Assembly (NCBI RefSeq): GCF_001641265.1
Contig: NW_020167531.1
Location: forward strand, 1,091,465-1,155,464
From: Pseudogymnoascus destructans
Lineage: Eukaryota > Ascomycota > Leotiomycetes > Thelebolales > Thelebolaceae
Direction: 5' to 3'
DNA length: 64,000 nt
Shown: in pieces, positions 10,856 to 20,060 of the stretch
Position numbering within the stretch: the first letter of the stretch is position 1
How the letters are laid out: the number at the start of each line of letters is the position of its first letter
The notes under the pieces: generated by a model
What the model was told of the DNA's origin: nothing
Seen by the model: the letters and a program-made list of their open reading frames with translations, nothing else
Database searches by the model: none
Made by a program: the position numbers and the translations under genes

Positions 10856-13800
10856 TGTTCCTTGTTGGTTCCCACGAATTATCCGTAGGTTCGTAATTTT
10901 CCCATTTTATCAAAAACTCTTCTCGACGTCCTACTAACCTTCTGTCTAGGATCGCTTCGACCTCATATTCGATTATCTCATTCTCGGGTTGGAGTTCGGT
11001 GTCGGTCGCAATTGGGGTATTTCCTCTTGCTGGTTCCAGTAGTGAGACATGAAATACCGGGTGTAGTCTAGACTTCCTGGGTAGCTGCAGTCTGTAATTA
11101 ACTGAGCTGACTTTGTTCAATATTTTGAATGGTCCCAATTTCTTGAAGTCCAACTTTGTGCTTGGTCGTTTCGTTTTGATATGTTTCCGGAGTAGGTATA
11201 CTTTATCCCCCTCCTTGAAGGCAGGTTCCATACTGCGCTTCTTGTTTGCGTATGCGGCGGATCGTTCATTTAAGAATTGGATGTCCATCGCAAGTTGTTC
11301 GTGGAACGATTTCAGTTGTTCCACCACGATCAGGGCTTGTTCAGCTCGTGATTCATCCGGTCTTGGTTGCCTATATGCTTCTGGCTGGTAGCCATAATTG
11401 GCAAAGAACGGTGAGACTTTCGTTGCTTCTGTCATCGCGCTGTTATATGCAAACTGTGCGATGGGTAAGATCTGAACCCAGTTATCCTGTTGATGATTGA
11501 CATAGCTTCGCAGGTACTGTTCAAGGGTCTGATTTAATCTTTCTGTTTGGCCGTCTGTCTGGTGATGAAAAGCTGTTGACAGCTTATGATTTGTTCCCAG
11601 TAGCGCCATCAATGATTTCCAGAATTTCGAAGTAAAGAGCTTGTCTCTATCTGAGATGATTTCTTCTGGCATCCCATGATCGGCTAATATGACTCGAATG
11701 AAGGTATATGCGAGCGCCTCGGCGTCGCTAGCTTCTAGATATGGTATAAACTTCCCATATTTCGTGAGTCTTTCCGTGATGACGAGGATAGAGTCATATT
11801 CTATTCCTGTTAACGGGTCCTTGGAGGGTGGAAGCTTGACGATGAAGTCTAAAGCTATTGATTTCCACGCTCCTCTTGGTACTGGTGTCGACTTGAGTTG
11901 TCCGTATGGCAGATGCCTATTGGATTTTGACTTGCTGCAAATGTCGCACTCTCTTACCACTGTCTCTACCTGCTTCCTCATACCTGGGAAGTAGTAGTGT
12001 CGAGTGATTCGTTCGAAGGTTCGTGTTACTCCCTGATGACCGTGTGCTGGTAACGAGTGTTGTTCTTGCACCAGCGGGCGTCTCATTTGACTTGGGACAT
12101 ACACTAACCCTTTGTATCGAATCAATCCTTGTTCGTCGATGGTGAAGTCGCCTTCGACTTTGGACAAGACTCGCTTGGCGCATTTGTCTGTTGCGTAAGC
12201 TTTCTTGAGTCTTTCCTCGAGTTCTGTATCTTCGATGACTGAGATCGTCGCTAGTAACTCGTTGTACTGTATTCCTGCATCTGTTTTCTTCAGAATTGCT
12301 CTAGGTCTTTCTTCCTTTGGGCCGGCGTAGTCAGTCCGTCTGCTGAGAGCGTCTGCTCTTGCATTCTCGGAGCCCTTGCGATAGGTTATCGTGAAGTTGT
12401 AGGCTGCGAGGGTTTCTGCCCAGCGGACTTGTCTGCGGTTTAAAACCTTGGTCGTGGTGAAGTATATGAGGTTCTTGTGATCCGTCCATACCTGCACAGG
12501 GTAGGTGGATCCCTCAAGATATACTCGCCACTGCTCAAAGGCAACGACAATAGCCAGTAGCTCCTTGTCGTGGATGTCGTAATTGAGTTCCGCGGGTGAC
12601 AGTTTCCTAGAGTAGTACACGATTGGTTTGAACTTACCGTTCTCGTCTGGTTGATTCAGACATGCTCCAATTGCGAAGTCAGAAGAGTCCGTTTCGAGGA
12701 TGATCTTCTTTGCAGGGTCAAATGTAGCAAGGATAGGTGCTTCCGTGAACTTCGTCTTAAGTTCCTGGAAAGCAGCCTCTGCCTTGTCCGTGCATTTGAA
12801 TTCGAGATCCTTTCTGGTAAGCTCTGTGAGTGGTTGAGCTACCTTGGAATATCCCGAGATGAATCTTCGGTAGAAGTTGGCGAAGCCTAGGAAGGCTTGC
12901 ACTTCCTTGACCGTGGTCGGTGTTGGCCATTCCAACACTGCCGTTACTTTTGCTTGGTCCATCTTGATGCCGTGCGTTCCAATAATGTAACCCAAGAATT
13001 CGACTTGGTTTTTATGGAACTCGCACTTCTCTGGTTTGAGGAGTAAGCTGTACTCCTTTAGTTTCTTCAGGACGAGTTTGACATGCTTGACATGCTCCTC
13101 CTTGGTTGCTGAATACACCAGGACGTCGTCTAGGTAGACAATGGTAAAGATGTCTAAGTATTCGTGCAAAGCATCATTCATCAGTCGTTGCATAGATGCG
13201 GGTGCGTTTGTTAGCCCAAAGGGCATGACTTGATACTCGAATAGGCCATAGCGGGTGCGGAATGCTGTTTTCCACTCTTCCCCAGCCTTGATTCGGATCA
13301 GGTTGTATGCTCCTCGCAGATCTAGCTTACTGAAGATCTTTGCTCCTTGAAATCTATCGTGTAGTTCGTTGATTAACGGCAGGGCATACCTGTCCTTGAT
13401 TGTGATGTTGTTCAACGCTCGATAGTCCACACATAACCGTAGGGAGCCGTCTTTCTTTGGTACGAAAAGCACCGGACTTCCTGCTGGTGATGTGGATGGT
13501 CTGATGAATCCTTTCACTAGGTTATCATCGATGTACTCCTTAAGTACCTTCAGCTCCTTTTCCGATAGCTGATATATTGGTCCGAACGGTGGACTCTTGT
13601 CTTTCTCCAAAGGTATCTCGTGATCCCATGGTTGGTGCTTAGGAAGCGCCTCGTTCTTAGGGCCTTCCTGGAATAATTGCTCGTATTCCTTGTACTCCAC
13701 CGGTATACTCGTCGGTGAGGATGCCTGGGCTAGGTCATCGAGCTCGGAGGTTGCACATAACTCCTTCCGGCCCTGGGAGGGTTTCTCCTGTTGTCGCGTG

Positions 13801-14180
13801 TCCGTCCGTTGTTCACACGCGCACTGGCTCATCACAACTTTCTCATTCCACCAGTCGATCTGGGGGTTGTGTTTCTTGAGCCATGGCACACCAAGGATGC
13901 ACGCATGGTTGTCCATGTGCACGATGTCAAACTGAATCGTTTCCTTGTGCCCGTGTAGCATGACCATTTCCAATGGGACCGTTTCGTGGGTCACCATTCC
14001 TTCATTAGTCGAGATGGGCTCTCCATCTACGACCATTAACGGGTATGGTTCGGTTTTCAATTGCGTCTTGAAACCTTGCGTGTCTGCTACTTTCTTTGTC
14101 ATAAAGTTGCCCGTCGCTCCTGAGTCAATCATTGCTCGGAGGTGTCGCTGTTGTATCTTAGCGACCACATATAGTTGCAT
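10728..14180 (-). CDS. pol: Pol polyprotein: protease-RT-RNase H-integrase-chromodomain
   Basis: 1,150 codons from the first Met, but the frame is open back to the gag stop, so the natural product is probably a Gag-Pol fusion by -1 frameshifting. Domains in order: aspartic protease (DSGATG at residue 19), RT (VDYRALN near 252, YLDD at 349-352), RNase H (ETDSSDFAIGA near 465), integrase with HHCC zinc region (HGHQGVTRTF, CDICSKSK) and a DDE core (ALDFIV, ISDRDKLF, GQTERLNQ). The C-terminal chromodomain (YEVEAILDRR, FLIKWENYEPTDNSWEP) places it among chromoviruses, whose chromodomains can guide integration to marked chromatin. No stop or shift was seen. The last ~43 codons overlap the antisense accessory gene. 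Confidence 0.95.
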   Translation of the reverse strand: MQLYVVAKIQQRHLRAMIDSGATGNFMTKKVADTQGFKTQLKTEPYPLMVVDGEPISTNEGMVTHETVPLEMVMLHGHKETIQFDIVHMDNHACILGVPWLKKHNPQIDWWNEKVVMSQCACEQRTDTRQQEKPSQGRKELCATSELDDLAQASSPTSIPVEYKEYEQLFQEGPKNEALPKHQPWDHEIPLEKDKSPPFGPIYQLSEKELKVLKEYIDDNLVKGFIRPSTSPAGSPVLFVPKKDGSLRLCVDYRALNNITIKDRYALPLINELHDRFQGAKIFSKLDLRGAYNLIRIKAGEEWKTAFRTRYGLFEYQVMPFGLTNAPASMQRLMNDALHEYLDIFTIVYLDDVLVYSATKEEHVKHVKLVLKKLKEYSLLLKPEKCEFHKNQVEFLGYIIGTHGIKMDQAKVTAVLEWPTPTTVKEVQAFLGFANFYRRFISGYSKVAQPLTELTRKDLEFKCTDKAEAAFQELKTKFTEAPILATFDPAKKIILETDSSDFAIGACLNQPDENGKFKPIVYYSRKLSPAELNYDIHDKELLAIVVAFEQWRVYLEGSTYPVQVWTDHKNLIYFTTTKVLNRRQVRWAETLAAYNFTITYRKGSENARADALSRRTDYAGPKEERPRAILKKTDAGIQYNELLATISVIEDTELEERLKKAYATDKCAKRVLSKVEGDFTIDEQGLIRYKGLVYVPSQMRRPLVQEQHSLPAHGHQGVTRTFERITRHYYFPGMRKQVETVVRECDICSKSKSNRHLPYGQLKSTPVPRGAWKSIALDFIVKLPPSKDPLTGIEYDSILVITERLTKYGKFIPYLEASDAEALAYTFIRVILADHGMPEEIISDRDKLFTSKFWKSLMALLGTNHKLSTAFHHQTDGQTERLNQTLEQYLRSYVNHQQDNWVQILPIAQFAYNSAMTEATKVSPFFANYGYQPEAYRQPRPDESRAEQALIVVEQLKSFHEQLAMDIQFLNERSAAYANKKRSMEPAFKEGDKVYLLRKHIKTKRPSTKLDFKKLGPFKILNKVSSVNYRLQLPRKSRLHPVFHVSLLEPARGNTPIATDTELQPENEIIEYEVEAILDRRLVGRREEFLIKWENYEPTDNSWEPTRNISKELLEEYRRRHPPAIDPKMQGSRPVDRRKRGSRSQTRRQR

Positions 14181-14229
14181 GCTGCCCGTCGTGGCGCATA
14201 GCTGGTCTGTACTAGGCCTCTTCGTGTCG

Positions 14230-14267
14230 CTCGCCGGTGGCCTACCGTCGAGGACTCCTAGTTTTTT
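14230..14267 (-). promoter_or_regulatory. Programmed -1 frameshift signal between gag and pol
   Basis: In the gag frame the last codons are TCA AAA AAC TAG, so the heptamer A AAA AAC (14267-14261) overlaps the gag stop. After an 8-nt spacer, 14252-14230 can form a 9-bp stem (arms CTCGACGGT and ACCGGCGAG, one A-G mismatch) with a 5-nt loop. Pol is in the -1 frame relative to gag and is open from the heptamer to the first pol Met. Heptamer class, spacer length and stem fit known -1 sites. Confidence 0.85.
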
Positions 14268-16195
14268 GACTCGTCCGAGGAAGGATAGTATTCATCCGCT
14301 TCCAATGGTGGTCCTTGGGGAGATCGTTTCCCTCGCTCTTCTGCTTCATCTAGCAGATGTGGGTATTTCTCGTATACCTGTTCACTTTTGATAGGCAAGT
14401 CCCCTTCAGACTGGCTTCGCCTGAGGGCGTGAACTTGCTCTGCGTCTCTGAAGTGTATCCTGGGCGAGGATCGGGGAAACAACTGATTCTGGTGTTTCTT
14501 TTTCCAGTGGAGCTTGCAGTCATCTTCGCTGCAATACTCCCAGTAGACATACGCGTGCCAGGGATGATCAGTCTCTGTTGCGTCTGTCGTTGATAGTTCC
14601 CGCTGTCCTCTCACCCATGCACTATCTTCCCTCGGAGGCGTGGAGAACGTGTCTAGTTGCTCCATGGCTCTCCTTTCGATGCGTGGAGTGGGTCTCGCAT
14701 TTTCCCGTCGGAGCATATCTCTGGCTTTCTCGTCGTACTTCTTCAGGGCTCTCCTGCGGTCCTGGTAGTAAAGTTTGACGCTTTTCATATACTTCAGTTT
14801 AGCCATATGCTCGACATCCTTCTCCAGTTCTTCCGCTTCTTGGGCTTCCAACTTAGCTACGTCTTGGGATGTGCCAAGCAGCCTGCGGGTATTCGTTAGT
14901 TGGTCGTAGTATCTCCAGAGGTCATCCTTGCAGTCGTCCACCTTGCACTTTAACGAAAGTTCCTGTAACAGGTTCCCGTAGATGCCCTTAAGCGTGGGGA
15001 TTCTCCTCTGGCCGCTGGGCTTGTCTCGTTCGGCCCTAATCTTCGCGTGGGCGTGTTTTGCCATGCGTCTTACTACGCTCTTGCACCGTGGACTCATTGG
15101 TTCCGTAGGTGCGAGTTCATCGAAGGTCTCCTGTTCCGAGACGGTGAACGATTCCGCCTCCGACCCTTCATCTGAGCTCTCGTCTTCTGGGGTGCTTTCG
15201 CCGTTTATTCCCCAGTCTTGTTTGCTCACAAACGTTGCGTTCAACTGTCCTGTCCAGGTGGCATTGAGTTGTTTGCCGACTTTGCGTCCGCCGTTCCCTT
15301 TCTTTGGCTGTCTGCAGTCTCGGGCCATGTGGCCTGGCTTGTCGCAGTTAAAACAGAGTCGTTCCTTGAATTGTCTGTCTTTCTTAGGGTCACGGGGTCG
15401 TCCAGGTTTGAACGTGGCATCGAGTTCCATTGGGTCCGACCAACGGTTGTCTCGCGGGTGTTGATCCCGTCGTCTGCCCTCGTTTCCCCGGTAGGGGTAA
15501 CTTTTCTTGGGCTTGTCATAGGTCCGACGTTCCTTCTGGAATTTGTATAGTCGATTGTCGATTCGGACCGTATGTTCGATTAGCGCTACCATGTCCGTTG
15601 GTTGTTGTTCCAAACGGGCAAGTTCCATACGTATATGGCTCTTCAGCCCACGTCGGTAGTGGCTGATGAGTGCGCTGGCGTCCCATCCTGTCTGATTGCC
15701 GTATCTCTGGAATTCTGTGGAGTATGTGAGGGCGCTGCCAGTCTGCTTAAGTGCAAACAGATGGTCTTCTGCGGTCTTAATCTCATCGATGTCTCCGAAC
15801 ATGCGTCGGATTTCCTTACAGAATCCATTCCAGCTGCCAAACATAGTCTGCGTAGTTGTCATGCTTCCATTGGTACTTTCATATTTGAAATAGTCCTTGA
15901 GGAATGGTTCGATCCATCGCAGGGCTTCCCCCCTAAGGTAGGACGCAGTCCACAGGGCATAGCTCTCCTGGGTGGGAAACTTCTCATCATTGAAGTGCTG
16001 GTACAGTTCGACCTGTAGCAAAAACACCTCAAGTTCCTTTCGGTTGCCGGAGTAAGTGTCGGGCAACTTGACGCGTAGAGTTTCCTTGAGTTCGTTGACG
16101 GTGGGTGCGTCAGGCATCTCCTCATTCTCAGGCTTAGACCTCTGAGACGAAGTTGGCGTGGTGGGGGTTTTCCCCTTCGAACTGACGACAGACAT
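14258..16195 (-). CDS. gag: Gag polyprotein with CCHC zinc knuckle
   Basis: 645 codons starting 47 bp after the 5' LTR. Residues ~35-230 form the retrotransposon Gag capsid-type domain (SYALWTASYLRGEALRWIEPFL, then FKYESTN...WNGFCKEIRRMFG). A basic linker precedes one CCHC knuckle CFNCDKPGHMARDC. The long C-terminal part is charged, with Glu/Asp tracts and a probable coiled coil. Its length is large for fungal gypsy Gag. The C-terminus ends at the frameshift heptamer. It should form the virus-like particle and bind element RNA. Confidence 0.93.
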   Translation of the reverse strand: MSVVSSKGKTPTTPTSSQRSKPENEEMPDAPTVNELKETLRVKLPDTYSGNRKELEVFLLQVELYQHFNDEKFPTQESYALWTASYLRGEALRWIEPFLKDYFKYESTNGSMTTTQTMFGSWNGFCKEIRRMFGDIDEIKTAEDHLFALKQTGSALTYSTEFQRYGNQTGWDASALISHYRRGLKSHIRMELARLEQQPTDMVALIEHTVRIDNRLYKFQKERRTYDKPKKSYPYRGNEGRRRDQHPRDNRWSDPMELDATFKPGRPRDPKKDRQFKERLCFNCDKPGHMARDCRQPKKGNGGRKVGKQLNATWTGQLNATFVSKQDWGINGESTPEDESSDEGSEAESFTVSEQETFDELAPTEPMSPRCKSVVRRMAKHAHAKIRAERDKPSGQRRIPTLKGIYGNLLQELSLKCKVDDCKDDLWRYYDQLTNTRRLLGTSQDVAKLEAQEAEELEKDVEHMAKLKYMKSVKLYYQDRRRALKKYDEKARDMLRRENARPTPRIERRAMEQLDTFSTPPREDSAWVRGQRELSTTDATETDHPWHAYVYWEYCSEDDCKLHWKKKHQNQLFPRSSPRIHFRDAEQVHALRRSQSEGDLPIKSEQVYEKYPHLLDEAEERGKRSPQGPPLEADEYYPSSDESKN

Positions 16196-16221
16196 GTTGC
16201 TTTGTGTATGAGCCAGTGCCT

Positions 16222-16241
16222 CGTAGAAGTGGTGCTCAAAG
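16222..16241 (-). other. Primer-binding region after the 5' LTR, possible self-priming
   Basis: On the coding strand the first bases after the LTR are CTTTGAGCACCACTTC. No TGG (tRNA CCA complement) starts it. TTGAGCAC is the exact complement of GTGCTCAA inside the LTR (16384-16377), which lies 31-36 nt after the TATATAAG box, where transcription should start. This fits Tf1-type self-priming, with only 8 paired bases. Confidence 0.45.
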
Positions 16242-16716
16242 TGTAACGCTGACTTCTAAACGATAGAAGACACAGAGGTTCTCTTGCGTAAAGGTTTACT
16301 TATCAGAGGAGGCAGGGGATCAGACACAAAGGCTTCAAGTAAGATGTTACTAGTATATAACAAATACTGTATTGAGTTGAGCACGAAGCTCCTATCTAAG
16401 GAAATACTATCTACTTATATAGTGGCGTCGTGCCTAGTGGACTCTTGGGAACTCACTCGAGTCCTCGGAGTCCTGGACTCTTAGGATTCTTCTCATCATC
16501 CTGCGAGTCCGTCACGTGCCTAGTGGACTCCTGGGAACTCACTCGAGTCCTCAGAGTCCTGGACTCTTAGGACTCTTCTCATCATCCTGCGAGTCCGTCA
16601 CGTGATACTTTCGGAACTACTATTCCCCGCTGCCCCTCCAGGTACCAGGGCCGGTCTCATGCGACCTCCCTCCTTCCTGTCCTGTAGTTGGCCAGCCTTC
16701 TTGTTCCGTCGTAACA
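16242..16716 (-). repeat. 5' LTR of the complete chromovirus
   Basis: 475 bp, TGTTACGACGG...GCGTTACA on the coding strand. Contains TATATAAG (16422-16415) and paired ~85-bp direct repeats in U3 that carry the GACTCGCAGGATGATGAG core. Followed on its outer side by the target copy TCTTC at 16717-16721. Confidence 0.95.
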
Positions 16717-16721
16717 TCTTC

Positions 16722-16859
16722 TCATCATCCTGCGAGTCCGTCACGTGATACTTTCAGAACTACTATTCCCCGCTGCCCCTCCAGGTACCAGGGCCGGTCT
16801 CATGCGACCTCCCTCCTTCCTGTCCTGTAGTTGGCCAGCCTTCTTGTTCCGTCGTAACA
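16722..16859 (+). repeat. Last 138 bp of the older 475-bp LTR
   Basis: Continues exactly where 9382-9718 breaks off and ends in CCGTCGTAACA. It is followed by CTACT (16860-16864), the target copy matching 9377-9381. Confidence 0.93.
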
Positions 16860-16864
16860 CTACT

Positions 16865-18035
16865 CTTCAAGACTATATATCTTCTTGCACTACTTGCAAC
16901 TTGAACAAACCTACACGGCAAAAGCCCTACGGCCTCTTGCAGCCTCTACCTATACCAGAACGCCCATGGGACTCCATATCCATTGACTTTATAGTCAAGT
17001 TGCCTCCTTCCATCCCAAAAGGGGTGTACCCCTTATGACTCTATCCTTGTGGTAGTAGAAAGGCTCACAAAAATGGCACACTTTGAGCCTAATGAGACTA
17101 TCACAGCTTCTGAACTTGCGTGGCTATTCCGCAAGGTGGTCTTTAAATATCATGGAATTCCTGGACACTGGATCTCAGATAGGGGAGCAGTTTTCACTTC
17201 AAACTTTTTTAAGGAGTTCTCTAAACTCTTAAACATGAAACAACGCTTTTCTACAGCTTATCACCCTCAAACAGATGGTCAGACAGAGAGAGTCAACTCT
17301 GTACTTGAACAATATCTAAGAATTTATACAAACTATGCTCAAGACAACTGGGCAGATCTTCTCCATCTTGCAGAATTTGCTTACAACAACACAATCTCTA
17401 ACACCACAAAAGAGACACCATTCTATGCAAACTATGGTTATCACCCTAGGTTTGAAGTGGCACAACTTAATTGTCCTGAAAATCTCAAAAACCCTTCTGC
17501 TACTGAAAGAATCATCTACCTTAAGGGCCTCCAGGACTATCTCAAGGTCCAAATAAAGCGTGCACAAGACAAGCAGGCTCAGGCCTTTAACAGGGGGGTG
17601 GTTGCAGCACAATTCAAAGTTGGTGATCAAGTCTTTTTGTCTAGAAGACATATCACAACTACTAGACCATCAGACAAACTTGATACTAAAAGACTTGGAC
17701 CCTTTAAGATCACAAGGACTATTGGCAAGAATGCTTTCGAGCTTGCATTACCACCTACTTGGACTATCCATAATGTCTTCCATGCATCTCTCTTGTCTAA
17801 GGCACAAGAAAGTTCCTTAAGACCACTTCAGTCTCCTCCACCTCCTGTTCTGATTTTGGATCAACCAGAATATGAAGTAGACTCTATCCTTGACAAAAAG
17901 ACACTTAGAGGTCAGGACTACTTTCTCGTTAAGTGGAAAGGCTATCCTACAAGTGACAACACTTGGGAGCCTAAGAGAAATCTAAAAAATGCATCCAAGC
18001 TGATTCTAGAATTTGTTTCTAAGAAAGCCACCTAG
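16865..18035 (+). pseudogene. Outer gypsy element: integrase with chromodomain
   Basis: Joins in frame sense to 9381 after removal of the nested layers. It starts in the integrase zinc region (ISSCTTCNLNKPTRQKPYGLLQPLP), then the DDE core (SIDFIVKLPP, a one-base disruption near 17030, ISDRGAVFTS, GQTERVNSVLEQYLR). The SH3-like region follows (FKVGDQVFLSRRHI, LGPFKI), and a chromodomain (YEVDSILDKKTLRGQDYFLVKWKGY) ends at 18035. The integrase part from 17049 is open, so decay is moderate. The element belongs to the chromovirus group but is clearly different from the complete element nested in it. Confidence 0.88.
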
Positions 18036-18068
18036 CTAAAGGGCAAGCACACAGCTAACAAACGTCCT

Positions 18069-18082
18069 TAAGAGGGGGATCA
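18069..18082 (+). other. Polypurine tract of the outer element
   Basis: AAGAGGGGGATCA directly precedes the LTR start TGTCATAC at 18083. It fixes the sense orientation of the 929-bp LTR family. Confidence 0.7.
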
Positions 18083-19359
18083 TGTCATACTGACATTCGT
18101 TGGACTCAGTTTGCTATCAAACTCAAGAGCAAACTTAGAAATCTCCTCCTCAAACCTACAAGTCACTATACATATTTTGGCTTGTCACACCAACAACAAG
18201 AGCAATACTACTCAACGATTACTACAACCCTCTATGATTCATTACACGTCATTGCTCCTTAGTTACTGGGCCGATATGACCACATAGCATATCTCTACAA
18301 CCCTCTATGATTCATTACATGAGATCACTCCTTAGTTACTGGGCTAATACTACACATGACATATCTCTATCAACTAGAGACCTAGGAACATGAACAATAG
18401 CTCCAAAAGCTTCTACAACCGTCTATGATTCATTACACGTCATCGCTCCTTAGTTACCCACAAGATTGGTTAAGTTATGACATAATTTGTCTATAGGGGT
18501 ACTCTGACCTTGGACCTCCTTTCACTTCCTATAGGCTAGAAACCTAGGAGATGGTTCTATGGGATTCTCTTACATCGACTACAGTTACCAAGCCTGGTTA
18601 GTCATGGAAAGTCTTGGAAAATGAGAGAACTACACTTCTTTTGTAAGGATGCCTGTACCTCAGTGATGGAAAGGATCTGAGTCGGGCAGGTTACAGTCAC
18701 ATGATAAGAGTAAAGGCAGGTTAGTGAGTCAGACCCGTTTCGGGTACTTGAGGAGATTGACCCAACAGGGGTTCCTCTCCCTCAGTGATGGAAGGTATCT
18801 GAGTCGGACAAGTCACGGTCACGTGGTGAGGGTGAAGGCAGGTTAGCCGAGTCGGACCCGTTTCGGGTACTTAAGGAGATTGACCCAACGGGGGTTCCTC
18901 TCTTCATCTTTTTTGTATCCTTCATAGTATAGGATAGCATCCGTTTAGCCTCTGACTCGCACTCTCATATGCTATTACTGTGAGCTGGGTGCCCTGTGTC
19001 CTTACACCTTTAGCATAAATAGGATTGCCCTTTCCTTAAGAAAGGGCAAGCAGACAATACAGTAAATCGACTATCACATACTTCCACGTCTGTTCCAAGC
19101 TTCCAAGCATTGATCTTGTTACTCCTTGTTTCTGAAAAGTCAGTGAGGTGCTAACCTCTGACATATCCCTGAGTTCTCAGACTCAACATTTGTACAACTT
19201 GTCTAACCACTCCACTATATCATACACTTGATTGCTGTGTTGTAGAATAGTCTAAGCTACAACCCTTTGGCTCTGTTTGCTAAGACAGTGTGTTGTCTTA
19301 ATAAAATCATCCCCTCCTTGGGTGGCTAGATTCTCACATCTGGTGCATCCACCATTACA
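18083..19359 (+). repeat. 3' LTR of the outer element with an inserted LTR
   Basis: Reads TGTCATACTGACATTCG...CCATTACA. It is 1,277 bp long because a 365-bp LTR plus target copy sits at 18642-19006. The rest is about 907 bp, with small internal rearrangements: a CCCTCTATGATTCATTACA block is repeated at about 18230, 18300 and 18420. The flank after it (19360-19392) is an inverted copy of the flank before 8140. Confidence 0.88.
18642..19006. repeat. Solo LTR of a third family, 365 bp, inside the outer 3' LTR
   Basis: Starts TGTAAGGATG and ends GTGTCCTTACA (8-bp inverted termini TGTAAGGA/TCCTTACA). Flanks are TCTTT (18637-18641) and CCTTT (19007-19011). The uninterrupted family sequence has CCTTT here, so the left copy carries one C-to-T change. 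About 120 bp are duplicated in tandem inside it (18658-18780 and 18781-18902; both have the CAGTGATGGAA...GTTTCGGGTACTT layout). Confidence 0.82.
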
Positions 19360-19526
19360 AGCCACTGTCATCAATGATGACATTTGAATGATTGAAACCC
19401 ACTCGAATTGATGAATCTACACTTTGCAGTCCGATGGATTCTACGGAGCTGGAATCATTATGTCACAAATACAACAATCTATAACTGTTTTCGAAAATCT
19501 ACACTTGTTAGCATTCCGATTGCTCT

Positions 19527-20060
19527 CAGTGTTGCCCGAGTACCGCTCCGAGTACTACTCGGAGGATCCTCGAATACCCGAGTAGTACTCGCATATAAAT
19601 AGAAATAGAAGTAAAAATTGAAATATATATATACTATTCTAACTCTTATTGTCTGTATCTTCGCCGCTGTCTTCGTCGTCGCCTTGTGATAAAACACCCC
19701 AATTCCGTAAGCAAAGCAGATATCTAAGTGTAGAAGGTGACAATCGGTTCCGTTTCTTTGTGATAATATCACCGCCAACACTAAATACTCGTTCTGAGTC
19801 TGCTGAGGTAGCTGGAATAGCTAGGTGATCCTTCGCAATAGAAGCAATCAATGGATATTGGTATTGCTTACTCTGCCAATACTTGAGAATATCTGTATTC
19901 CTACCAACTGTTGGCTCCTTCATCCATCGCTTCCATTCTGGCTCAATATCGTGGCGGCTTTGTGATACGTATAGCTCATCTTCTGAGTCTATATCAATAT
20001 TTATAGCTTGCTCTGTATCTAGATCCTCATCCTCAGCTTCAATACTATTAATAACGTTTG
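19527..20060 (-). pseudogene. hAT transposase C-terminal remnant with terminal repeat
   Basis: The minus strand encodes the hAT dimerisation region (ILKYWQSKQYQYPLIASIAKDHLAIPATSADSERVFSVGG, then RNRLSPSTLRYLLCLRNW), with a stop near 19639. At 19527 the terminal sequence CAGTGTTGCCCGAGTACC is typical of a hAT end. It is preceded by ATTGCTCT, a possible half of an 8-bp target duplication. The 5' part is missing: at about 20061 the sequence changes abruptly to a pogo element. Only the last ~140 codons remain. Confidence 0.85.

Larger units (their letters stand above)
9719..16716 (-). mobile_element. Complete Ty3/gypsy chromovirus with 475-bp LTRs, TSD TCTTC
   Basis: 6,998 bp, transcribed on the minus strand: 5' LTR 16716-16242, gag 16195-14258, pol 14180-10728 read through a -1 frameshift, then an antisense Cys-rich gene (10290-10855), a purine tract and the 3' LTR 10193-9719. 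The two LTRs are each 475 bp and differ at about three sites by eye (near 9812 versus 16337), so the insertion is young. Both main frames are open, making it a candidate active element. The 5-bp target duplication TCTTC is perfect. Confidence 0.93.
8140..19359 (+). mobile_element. Retroelement nest: decayed 929-family gypsy element carrying two later layers
   Basis: The outer layer is a gypsy element coded on the plus strand. It has lost gag, protease and most of RT but keeps RNase H and integrase pieces (8296-9381 and 16865-18035), a purine tract and a 3' LTR (18083-19359). A 475-bp LTR sits inside it with target duplication CTACT (9377-9381 and 16860-16864). The complete element 9719-16716 sits in that LTR with target duplication TCTTC (9714-9718 and 16717-16721). 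The left end is odd: 8140-8295 is an LTR fragment in the opposite orientation to the 3' LTR, so the nest ends in inverted LTR sequence. Layer order follows directly from the target duplications. Confidence 0.85.
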
